DNA from: Pedobacter sp. JY14-1
GTDB lineage: Bacteria > Bacteroidota > Bacteroidia > Sphingobacteriales > Sphingobacteriaceae
Assembly: GCF_029269825.1 (NCBI RefSeq)
Contig: NZ_JARJHU010000009.1
Location: 147,974 to 211,973, forward strand
Direction: 5' to 3'
DNA: 64,000 nt
The notes under the pieces were generated by a model. The model was not told the DNA's origin and ran no database searches. It saw only the letters and a list, made by a program, of their open reading frames with translations. Position numbers and translations under genes: made by a program. Shown here piece by piece: positions 8,489 to 16,951 of the stretch (positions are counted from its first letter, which is position 1; each line of letters opens with the position of its first letter).

Positions 8489-10861
8489 TTACCTGTCCAG
8501 CACTGTAAATACCTGCACCAGCCTTTCGCCATCCTCGTCTACCAGGGTCATCGTGTGCCTGCCGGGAGCCGGACTCAATGCCATCTGATGTTCGTATTGT
8601 GTTGAGCCCACATAAGCATCGTCTATATGCCAGAATACCCGTATACCTGCCTTTCTGTGACTGGCATTGAACACCACTTTACCCCGGCTTCCGTCCAGTT
8701 CCAGCGGAATGTACACCTTTGCCCCGTTTCTTGGATAGATCATTTCCATGACACCGCCATTGCCCGGGTCCCCACAACCCGGTTTGAAATCGGGCAGGGG
8801 CCGGTAATTACTGTTCCGGATACGGTAATAGTATTCCATTGCCGGCGGCAGTACAAACCAGGCTCTGCGCTGCATCCGGGAAGGCTGTTCACATTGGTCC
8901 GTCACCCTGAACATACCCTCCGAATCCAGGAAAACCAGTTTATGATAGGGGCAAAGGCCCGTCCGGTCTGCGTTTGGCGGCACCAGCTGGCGTACCCGGT
9001 CCTCACAATACTCGCCAGCCTTATAACCACTCTGCCGGCATACCTCCATGGTTTTCAGCTGATGTTTTGGGGTCACGAACCATTTCCCTGAGGGCAGCAA
9101 CCTGAACACATCAAACAATACCGGCGCTGCCGCATCGATGCCGGTAAGCCCGGGCCTTCCTTCACCATCGGCGTTCCCTACCCAAATACAGACCACATAC
9201 TTTGGCGTCACACCCACTGCCCAGGCATCACGGAAGCCAAAGCTTGTGCCTGTTTTCCAGGCCAGGCGCTCAGAAGATGAAAACTGTTCCCACAATCCTT
9301 CCTCGCCGGGCCGCATCACCTCTTCCATTGCATTGAACATATTCCAGACGGATCCATGGTCCAACCGGGCATCAGGAGTAGTCTCGAAGCGGTCAAACCG
9401 GGTATCCCGGTGCTTATCCCGGTAATCCGGATGCGCATAATCATGCGGGTTATAACGGCCACCGTAATGATTGAAATGGTTCAGTGACCTGGCCAGCCCC
9501 ATGTAGGCCGAGGCAAGGTCCCACATGGTCACCTCACAGCCACCTAAAACCAGCGAGAGGCCATAATGGTCAGCAGGACGATTCAATGTACTGAAACCCA
9601 ATTGTTTCAGCTTCTCATAAAACCGGGGATAGCGGTACTGCTGCAACATTTTCACCGCCGGTATATTGAGCGAGCGGCTCAGCGCCTGGTCAGCAGGGAT
9701 CGCCCCGTCATAACCGAGATCATAGTTCTGCGGCGAATAACCCCCGATCTGAGTAGGCACATCGGCGATCAGCGTCCTGGGCATGATAAATCCATCGTTG
9801 AGCATGCTTGCATACAGTAAGGGTTTCAGGGTACTTCCTGGGCTCCTTGGTGCCCTGATCATATCGACATGACTCTCCAGTTCCCGGTTCTCCGGATGAA
9901 AGATATTGCCTGCATAGGCCTTTACCGATCCTTGCTGTACATCCAGCACCAGTGCTGCGATGTTATTGATGTCATTGGCGCGGTAACGGTTGTGGTAACG
10001 GCTCAGCAGCGCATTGACCCTCAGTTGCAGGGTATAATCAACACTTGTCCTCAACCTGGTCGTCGCCGCATTGCCGTTCCTTTCCGAATGAAGGTATTCC
10101 GAACGGAAACGGTTCAGCAGGTGAGGGGCATGCCGGGGCAGCTCCAGTGGCTTGCCCGGTAAGGGTTCCAGCTTCGATAAGCTGGCTGTCTCCCTGTCAA
10201 TCATACCCAGCGCAGCCATTTTATCCAGCAGGTCATTTCGTTTGCGAACCAGCTGCGGAGAATTTTTCCCCGGATGCACCAGCGAAGGACTGTTCGGCAA
10301 GACCGCCAATGTTGCCATTTCTCCCCAGGACAAACTTTCCGGTGACCTGCCGTAATAACGCCAGGCAGCTGCATCAAGTCCGACAACATTGCTGCCAAAA
10401 GGGGCATTTGCGGCATACAGCTGTAAAATCTCCGCCTTCGTGTGCCCGGCCTCCAGCCTAAGCGCCAGCAGCACTTCCGTCAGTTTCTGCCAAAGGGTAC
10501 GGCCCTTTCTGCGCGACAGCCGGATCACCTGCATGCTCAGCGTACTGCCTCCACTGACCACACTGCCCGCCCGCCAGTTCTGCCGCATCGCCCGGCCCAT
10601 GGCCAGCAGGTCAATACCCGGATGGTGATAAAATCGCTTGTCCTCAAAGGCGATGATGCATTTCCCGAATTTATCAGGCACCTTCCCACTTGGGGGAAAC
10701 CGCCACTGTCCGTCAGCTGCAATCGCCGCGCCCAGCAATTGTCCGTCACTGGCCTCAAGTACAAAAGAAGTAGGGCTCACAAACAGGCGTCCGGGCAGTG
10801 CCAGCAGGAAAACAAGCAACAGCAGCAGGCAGAACAGATCTGAAATGACCAATCTTTTCAT
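8489..10861 (-). CDS. pbpC: Penicillin-binding protein 1C
   Basis: A 790-residue class A penicillin-binding protein of the 1C type, anchored by an N-terminal helix (FCLLLLLVFLLALPG). The glycosyltransferase domain carries EDKRFYHHPGID and GGSTLSMQ. The transpeptidase domain has the serine motif STLK in SPGSTLKPLLY, SLN in SRSLNIP, and KTGTSFG. The last 90 or so residues form a BiPBP_C-type beta domain. The gene lies directly downstream of a large alpha-2-macroglobulin gene, the arrangement known from E. coli yfhM-pbpC. I chose the ATG at 10861. A GTG at 10909 gives 16 more residues and overlaps the upstream stop by 22 bases. Confidence 0.9.
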   Translation of the reverse strand: MKRLVISDLFCLLLLLVFLLALPGRLFVSPTSFVLEASDGQLLGAAIAADGQWRFPPSGKVPDKFGKCIIAFEDKRFYHHPGIDLLAMGRAMRQNWRAGSVVSGGSTLSMQVIRLSRRKGRTLWQKLTEVLLALRLEAGHTKAEILQLYAANAPFGSNVVGLDAAAWRYYGRSPESLSWGEMATLAVLPNSPSLVHPGKNSPQLVRKRNDLLDKMAALGMIDRETASLSKLEPLPGKPLELPRHAPHLLNRFRSEYLHSERNGNAATTRLRTSVDYTLQLRVNALLSRYHNRYRANDINNIAALVLDVQQGSVKAYAGNIFHPENRELESHVDMIRAPRSPGSTLKPLLYASMLNDGFIMPRTLIADVPTQIGGYSPQNYDLGYDGAIPADQALSRSLNIPAVKMLQQYRYPRFYEKLKQLGFSTLNRPADHYGLSLVLGGCEVTMWDLASAYMGLARSLNHFNHYGGRYNPHDYAHPDYRDKHRDTRFDRFETTPDARLDHGSVWNMFNAMEEVMRPGEEGLWEQFSSSERLAWKTGTSFGFRDAWAVGVTPKYVVCIWVGNADGEGRPGLTGIDAAAPVLFDVFRLLPSGKWFVTPKHQLKTMEVCRQSGYKAGEYCEDRVRQLVPPNADRTGLCPYHKLVFLDSEGMFRVTDQCEQPSRMQRRAWFVLPPAMEYYYRIRNSNYRPLPDFKPGCGDPGNGGVMEMIYPRNGAKVYIPLELDGSRGKVVFNASHRKAGIRVFWHIDDAYVGSTQYEHQMALSPAPGRHTMTLVDEDGERLVQVFTVLDR

Positions 10862-10887
10862 CCGCTGCAGATCATACAGCGGCTCCT

Positions 10888-13800
10888 TTACCTGATCACC
10901 TGTACCCACTTTCCGCCTTCCGTCGCACTGATATTGTTATTATACATCGCCTCGCACTGTACCGCCGACAGATAATACCTGCCGAGGTAGGCAGCGTTCA
11001 GCAATACCTTATAAACGACCGTCTCATGTTCCCTCAGGTTAAAATAAGTAAATACCCGGTCGTCCCTGATGTCCCGGTAGGTATAGGGAGAGGCTGCCAG
11101 GATGCTTTCATTGTCGTTCAGCCGCGTATTGATGATCTCCCATCCGGAAGGGAAGATCTGGGTCAGTGCCATCTGCTCGTAACTGCCGGCACGGCCCGGG
11201 TTCTTCACCGTTACCTCTGCATAAAAGTCCGTGCCCTGCTTTAACCGAACGGGGTCAACTGGCTTGCCGTTCAGTAACTTATAAACAATACTCATCTCCA
11301 GCAAGCCGGTATTCGCAGGCAGGAAATCATTCTGGCCGGCAGATGGCTGCCCCTGTACGATCAGCCTTGCGAACAATACGCGTTCGCTGGTATTGCGTAA
11401 AGAAATACCTCCATTGAAGCCAAGTGCCATGCTCTGGATATACTGGGAAGTATTCACCTTTCCTTTTTTACCGTCTGCCAGGAATTCATATTTCAATGCA
11501 GGGCCATTGCGTGTTTGTCCGCAGAACTTCGCCACCGCAAGCAGGGCATATGCCGTTTCCTGCGTACTGTACCATTCATCCCGGCCCAGCCTGGACGCAA
11601 CAGTCTGCAGCAGCTGGGCAGCAGCAGCCGTACGCTTCATCATTGTCATGGTTTCCAGCATCATGGCCTGGTCACGGAAATCGGAGCCATAGGTGCCGCC
11701 CAGCTGATGGTAAGCCTTAACTTCAACCGGCAAACCGTTCACCAGGCCTGCCGCGGCACTGCTCTGCCCGGCCAGCTGATAAGCTGCTGCCAGACGCCAC
11801 CTGGCTGCCACCGACAAATACTCAAAAGCCCTTAGCCGGTTCATGGCCGCCATATCCGGACGTTTGGTCAGTGCCAGTACATACAGGCGGTAGGCCTGCG
11901 AAAGATCTCCGCCATAAAAATTATTGCTGTTCGGCACCCAGGACGAAGCCTTTGCCTTCAGGTAACGAAGCAGTTCTTCGGCCATACCTACCGGCAGGCT
12001 GTAACCTGCCCGCTGCGCCTCAATGAGGAAATGACCTGCATAATTGCTGCCCCATTCGTCAGCAGCCCCCTCACCGGGCCAATAGGAGAGTCCGCCATCC
12101 GGTGTCTGGAAGCCACGTAACCTGTTGATGCCCGCCTTAATGTTCCTTTCCGTTTCTGCTTTCTGCTGTTCTGTAAGTGCGGTCAGGCTGCCCAGAAACA
12201 GTTGCGGAAATACCGAAGAAGTGGTCTGTTCCACACAACCGTGAGGGTACCGGAGCAGGTAACCCAACCGTTTCTTCAGGTCTACAGGCGGAATGGCCGA
12301 AACCTCCAGCGTAGCCGAATTGCTGCCAGCCATACCGATGGGCGCATAAGCTGTGCTCCAGCTGTCACCAGGCCGAATCACGGAAGACATCACATTCGTT
12401 ATATAAGGATTGGGATTCCTGATATCCAGTTCCACATCATACACGGCCTTCTCAGCGCCACTTTGTGCCATCAGCCTGATCTTCGCCACACCCGTACGTT
12501 CAGGAGCCCTCAGTTCAAAATAAGCCTGCTGTTCACCCGGCTGTCCGAAACGGAGCTGTCTGCCGGCACCACCCGTTACTTCCAGTCCCTGCGCCTGCAA
12601 CTGCAGGCTCACCTGTTTCAGGTTAGGTTCCGTCGCAAACACCGTAGCCGGCAGGGTAAAAGTCTCGCCCGGCCCGATCACCCTTGGCAACGTCGCCAGC
12701 AGCATCAGCGGCTTTTTCACCTGTACCGACTTTTCAGTAGCCCCGTAAGCGCCGTCCTGGCCAGCCACCACCATCACCCGTACTGCGCCTATATATTGCG
12801 GCAGCTTAAAACGGTGTGTTTTCCTTTCACCCTTACCCAAGGTAAAAGGCCCCATATATTTCACCACCGGTACAAAACGGTTGGCCTTGGCCGGATTGAG
12901 GTTGCGGTTCACCGAACCGTCACCGCCGATGCTCAATATCCGCTCAAGGTTGCCGCCCCATGCACCAAGCACATAATCAAACAAGTCCCAGGTCTTCACG
13001 CCAAGTCCTTCCTTTGCATAGAAAACTGAATGAGGATCAGGCGTTTTAAACCGGGTAAGATCCAGTAATCCTTCATCTACCATTGCCAGGGTATAGGTCA
13101 TCGCCCTTCCCGACTGTTCAGACACGGTTACCGTGTTTTCCGTTTCCGGTCTGAGTTTATCTGCCATATTGATCACTGGTTTGAGTACGGTCTGCGCATC
13201 TTCCACCAGTAACGGAATGGCCCCGTACATCCGGATCGGCAGGTCATTCACTGTCTGCGCATGCGGCTGCAGCAACGTCACGTTCACAAAAACATTGGGT
13301 GCCATTTCCTTCTCTGCCTTAAAGCGGAACTGCGTCTGTCCAGCCTGGGTCCCGGTCCAGAAAGTTTTCAGCACCCGGCTACCGTTCTCTACAGAGATCA
13401 GCGCCCGGCCATCCTTACCGGAAGGAATCGTCAGCACCACTTCTTCGCCCACATGGTATTTTGGTTTGTTGCTGGTAAAGGACAGCATTGAAGCCTCCGT
13501 CGGGTTATTGGCCTGTTCCCGCTGCGCCCATCCCGGCCAGTCCACATAAACTGCCTTTCCGGTCACATGCCCGCCATTCAGGTCGCGTACCAGCACCAGG
13601 TAACGGCCCCACTCCGGTTCGTCGATGCGCAGCGTCCATTTTCCCCTGCCGCCAACCAGCCTTAGCAGTTCCTTTTTCACCAGCTTGTTATACGAGTTCT
13701 GGGTGAAGTTCGCGAAGGTATATTCATCATCCTGTTCCCACCACCAGCGCCATTGTACCTTATAAAGTTCTATGGCTATTTCCTTATTGCCGTCCAGCAG

Positions 13801-16455
13801 CCTGCCGTTCCGGTCCACGTTCACGATGTCTACCTGGTGGTTCTTACCGGTCACGAGCATTCCGCTCAGCTTTTCGCCTTCCGGTGTCCTGATGCCATAG
13901 TAGTCATGATACACATGATAAGGAATGCTGAAATTATCGATACTGAAATTGCCGCCCGCCTCAAATACCTTCGTTGTAAAATTAGCCTTAAGCATACCGG
14001 GCGCAGACTGATTGCCGTCCAGCGAGGTATTTACTTTAGCCTTGCCCTCATCATTGAGACTTCCTTCGAATATGGTCCTGAGCTGCGCATGGAAGGAGAC
14101 TGTGGGATTGTCAAATACATAGTCGCTGAAACCCTTAAAAGTCGTCTTCATCGGGTTCAGGTTTACATCTACCTTGGCCCTCAGGTTCTTGCCCGGGGCA
14201 CCGAACAGCCAGGCAGCCGAAAGGGTAGCATAACCAGCACCACCAGTGCCCAGGTAGCCGGCACTGCCCACATCAAAATTGATCTTCAGCCTGTTGGGCA
14301 TCACTGTTTCGATCTTAATCGTCTTGCTGAACACTGCACCGCCCGCCTTTACCTTAGCCAGCCAGTTGCCGGTCGGAGAGGTCCGCTCTGTAGCCGTTCG
14401 GAACGCGTAAAAGCCATTCAGCGGCTTGCCATTGATGCTCCGTCTGATCAATTGCCCCTGCGGGTTATACAACTCAAAGGTAACGGGGTAATTTCCCGGC
14501 AGCTGCTTCAGCTTATCTTCCAGGATAAAGGAAAGATACAGTGAATCTCCTGGCCTCCAGACCCCACGTTCACCATAAATGAAGCCTTTAAGACCATTTT
14601 GCACTACATCTCCTGCCACATCAAAGCGGCTCAGCGGCAGCGAATTGCCATCGTCCAGTTTCAGATATCCCCGGTCGTCTCCGTTCCTGGCGATCAGCAG
14701 GAAAGGCTTGCGTTTCAATTCAAAGGTGACCAGGCCGTCTGCATCTGTCCTGACCGTTTCTAATACTTGTCCCTGATAATCCTGCAACTCAACGGTCACG
14801 CCGCCCAGCGGCTTAGCCGTCAGCAGGTCTGTCGTGACAACCAGCATGCTGTTGTCATTGCCGCGTTTAGCGACAAGCCCCAGGTTAGAGGCCATCAGGT
14901 TGCGGCTGGCCCATTTGTCACTGGTGTAATAGGAAGGAGTACAGGGATCGTCCCGGTCCTCCCAGCGGTAATCATCCGGATAATACCCGCCATAGCGGTT
15001 CCAGAAATCGTCGTCTTCATCGATCTGCTCACCATAGCCATGGTTTTCCTCACCGGTTTCGACAGCACCCGAAGCGTCCCCTCCGCAGTGAAACATATGA
15101 TAAGCACGCCGGAAACCAATGGTCACCCTGTAGATCGCCCCCGGTTCTGATTTCAGCAGTTTGTCCAGGTCCAGCGTAAAGCGGTTCTTCCGGTGCAGGT
15201 CCAGCGCCTTATCTTCGTCCAGGCGGATGGTCTTCTGCACCACCGGTCTGGCCACACGTCTTAGTTCATAACCATCCTTATAACCGTTCACCTGAAAGAA
15301 CTGGCGTACATTGTTTTCATAGATCCTTATCACGGTCACATCCACTGCTTTCAGGTTCACCGCCTCAAAGGGAAGCACCAGTCTGCCCGAGTTGGGCAAT
15401 ATCGTACCGCTGCCGGAAATGGTCACAGACGGCAGTTTGTTTTCGAAGGTAATGCCGGCCGTTTTCCCGGAAGCCATCTTTCGCCCATTCATGTTCTCCA
15501 CACCCGCATTCACCGTGAGCGTATAATTTCCCTCGAGCTTTACCGGTGCATAAATTTTCACCTGGCTGCCCTCTGTGGTAAACCGCAGATCGGTAATGCC
15601 TCCCAGGGACAGCAGGCCCGAGAGATCCTGGGTCAGGCCGACCGGTTCAGAAAACTGCACCAGTGCATGATCGTCCTGTTCCTGTACCGCTCTGATGTCA
15701 AGCACCTTAAATACACCCAGTGCGGGCACTTCCAGTTCCTTTTCGCCTTTCGCATCTGCACCGATCGCATCTCCAGACCAGTTCAGTTTCAGCTGGGCGG
15801 CCTTATTTCCCTTGCGTATACTGTCGATGGTAAATACAGAGATATGTGTCGCCGGGCTGTGCTGCCAGCGTAGTTTCAGGTCCTGCGGAAAATCAAGTTT
15901 CAGTGTCTTTTCAATTGCCTCAGGGCTTTCCTCATCGGAAGTGCTGATCTCCCCGGAAAGCTTCATGTAATCCATCGAGGTATTGTTCTGCGATACCAGT
16001 CCGTGATGGGAGAGGCTCAGCCCAGGCCGGATGACCCGGAAATCAAAATCAAATGCTTCCAGTCCTTCCTCGGTCTCGGTCACTTTGCCCAGGTCAAAAC
16101 TTACCTCATATGCTTCGCCAGGTTCCAGCTGCGCATCCGGCCTGAATTCTACGGTGTGCGCATCGACCCAGAAGGTTTTGCCTTTTACTGAAGGAGAGAA
16201 GTGGAACAGGTCCCGCTGGTCAGCCACGCCGATATCATTCACGGTCTTTACCTGCCCGGCCAGCTGCACACGGATAAAGCTCTTTTTGGAGACAGTGCCC
16301 GAAGTAAAGGCCTCAATGTATTTACTGTATTTCTGCTGATCTTCCCGCTGTCTGTGCTTGCGGAAAAAGAAGAAAGCGCCAAAGGCCACAGCCAGGACCA
16401 GCACAGCGGCGACAATACCGGTAAGTGCTTTTTTGCCAGAGGATGGGGATGTCAT
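10888..16455 (-). CDS. Bacterial alpha-2-macroglobulin, thioester type
   Basis: An 1855-residue periplasmic protease trap. The N-terminus has a single membrane anchor (residues about 10-31, ending FFFFRKHRQR) in place of the lipobox seen in the E. coli homologue. Macroglobulin-like domains follow, including an MG2-type stretch with GERGVWRPGDSLYLSF. The thioester motif GCVEQ is intact, with Cys1407 and Gln1410, so the protein can bind attacking proteases covalently. An alpha-helical thioester domain and a C-terminal receptor-type beta domain complete the chain. It is co-directional with and just upstream of pbpC, matching the model in which the two proteins together guard and repair the cell wall after a protease breach. 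No bait-region specificity can be read from sequence. Confidence 0.9.
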   Translation of the reverse strand: MTSPSSGKKALTGIVAAVLVLAVAFGAFFFFRKHRQREDQQKYSKYIEAFTSGTVSKKSFIRVQLAGQVKTVNDIGVADQRDLFHFSPSVKGKTFWVDAHTVEFRPDAQLEPGEAYEVSFDLGKVTETEEGLEAFDFDFRVIRPGLSLSHHGLVSQNNTSMDYMKLSGEISTSDEESPEAIEKTLKLDFPQDLKLRWQHSPATHISVFTIDSIRKGNKAAQLKLNWSGDAIGADAKGEKELEVPALGVFKVLDIRAVQEQDDHALVQFSEPVGLTQDLSGLLSLGGITDLRFTTEGSQVKIYAPVKLEGNYTLTVNAGVENMNGRKMASGKTAGITFENKLPSVTISGSGTILPNSGRLVLPFEAVNLKAVDVTVIRIYENNVRQFFQVNGYKDGYELRRVARPVVQKTIRLDEDKALDLHRKNRFTLDLDKLLKSEPGAIYRVTIGFRRAYHMFHCGGDASGAVETGEENHGYGEQIDEDDDFWNRYGGYYPDDYRWEDRDDPCTPSYYTSDKWASRNLMASNLGLVAKRGNDNSMLVVTTDLLTAKPLGGVTVELQDYQGQVLETVRTDADGLVTFELKRKPFLLIARNGDDRGYLKLDDGNSLPLSRFDVAGDVVQNGLKGFIYGERGVWRPGDSLYLSFILEDKLKQLPGNYPVTFELYNPQGQLIRRSINGKPLNGFYAFRTATERTSPTGNWLAKVKAGGAVFSKTIKIETVMPNRLKINFDVGSAGYLGTGGAGYATLSAAWLFGAPGKNLRAKVDVNLNPMKTTFKGFSDYVFDNPTVSFHAQLRTIFEGSLNDEGKAKVNTSLDGNQSAPGMLKANFTTKVFEAGGNFSIDNFSIPYHVYHDYYGIRTPEGEKLSGMLVTGKNHQVDIVNVDRNGRLLDGNKEIAIELYKVQWRWWWEQDDEYTFANFTQNSYNKLVKKELLRLVGGRGKWTLRIDEPEWGRYLVLVRDLNGGHVTGKAVYVDWPGWAQREQANNPTEASMLSFTSNKPKYHVGEEVVLTIPSGKDGRALISVENGSRVLKTFWTGTQAGQTQFRFKAEKEMAPNVFVNVTLLQPHAQTVNDLPIRMYGAIPLLVEDAQTVLKPVINMADKLRPETENTVTVSEQSGRAMTYTLAMVDEGLLDLTRFKTPDPHSVFYAKEGLGVKTWDLFDYVLGAWGGNLERILSIGGDGSVNRNLNPAKANRFVPVVKYMGPFTLGKGERKTHRFKLPQYIGAVRVMVVAGQDGAYGATEKSVQVKKPLMLLATLPRVIGPGETFTLPATVFATEPNLKQVSLQLQAQGLEVTGGAGRQLRFGQPGEQQAYFELRAPERTGVAKIRLMAQSGAEKAVYDVELDIRNPNPYITNVMSSVIRPGDSWSTAYAPIGMAGSNSATLEVSAIPPVDLKKRLGYLLRYPHGCVEQTTSSVFPQLFLGSLTALTEQQKAETERNIKAGINRLRGFQTPDGGLSYWPGEGAADEWGSNYAGHFLIEAQRAGYSLPVGMAEELLRYLKAKASSWVPNSNNFYGGDLSQAYRLYVLALTKRPDMAAMNRLRAFEYLSVAARWRLAAAYQLAGQSSAAAGLVNGLPVEVKAYHQLGGTYGSDFRDQAMMLETMTMMKRTAAAAQLLQTVASRLGRDEWYSTQETAYALLAVAKFCGQTRNGPALKYEFLADGKKGKVNTSQYIQSMALGFNGGISLRNTSERVLFARLIVQGQPSAGQNDFLPANTGLLEMSIVYKLLNGKPVDPVRLKQGTDFYAEVTVKNPGRAGSYEQMALTQIFPSGWEIINTRLNDNESILAASPYTYRDIRDDRVFTYFNLREHETVVYKVLLNAAYLGRYYLSAVQCEAMYNNNISATEGGKWVQVIR

Positions 16456-16546
16456 AGTTTGCTGTTTTCATTAAGATAGTAGCGTAAATTAATGACAATC
16501 CTTTATAAATTCCTTCAGTAGCAGGAAAATGTTATCAACAGCGCGG

Positions 16547-16951
16547 TCAGCAGATCATCACACCTGGTTTGTCGAGCACCGGAATATGGATCAGGTTATT
16601 ATCGACAATACTTTCCGGCAGAAAGATAAACTTCTTGTCATAGATTGTACCCCCGATATAATAGCTGAGCCAGTATTCATTGGTCAGGCCAAACACCTGG
16701 GTATCGATCGCCTCCACACCGGCATAGCTGCGCGGCTTCACCTCACCGATGAAATGCCTGAGGACAGAGGTCTTTACCTGCTTACCGTCTTTCTCGCCGT
16801 AGCCCTTGGAACTGACCATGACATTATCCAGCGTCACCTGTTTCAGGTTGACCAGGTAGACCGTCCAGTTCTTATTCTCGGGAGTCTCACCCTCCAGCGC
16901 CACACAAATGGCAATGTCCTCTACAATATTTTCAGGAAGGTCCTTCTTCAT
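16547..16951 (-). CDS. Conserved Bacteroidota small protein downstream of topA
   Basis: A 134-residue soluble protein with no signal peptide and no recognised catalytic motif. Features include NWTVYLVNLK near residue 28, VSSKGYG near 46, TSVLRHFIGEV near 62 and YDKKFIF near 103. It resembles small conserved proteins of Flavobacteriia and Sphingobacteriia, some of which I believe carry an unsupported legacy name as a phenylalanyl-tRNA synthetase subunit; nothing here supports that. Its ATG follows the topA stop immediately (TAAATG), so translation is very likely coupled. A role tied to topoisomerase I is possible but unproven. Confidence 0.8.
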   Translation of the reverse strand: MKKDLPENIVEDIAICVALEGETPENKNWTVYLVNLKQVTLDNVMVSSKGYGEKDGKQVKTSVLRHFIGEVKPRSYAGVEAIDTQVFGLTNEYWLSYYIGGTIYDKKFIFLPESIVDNNLIHIPVLDKPGVMIC

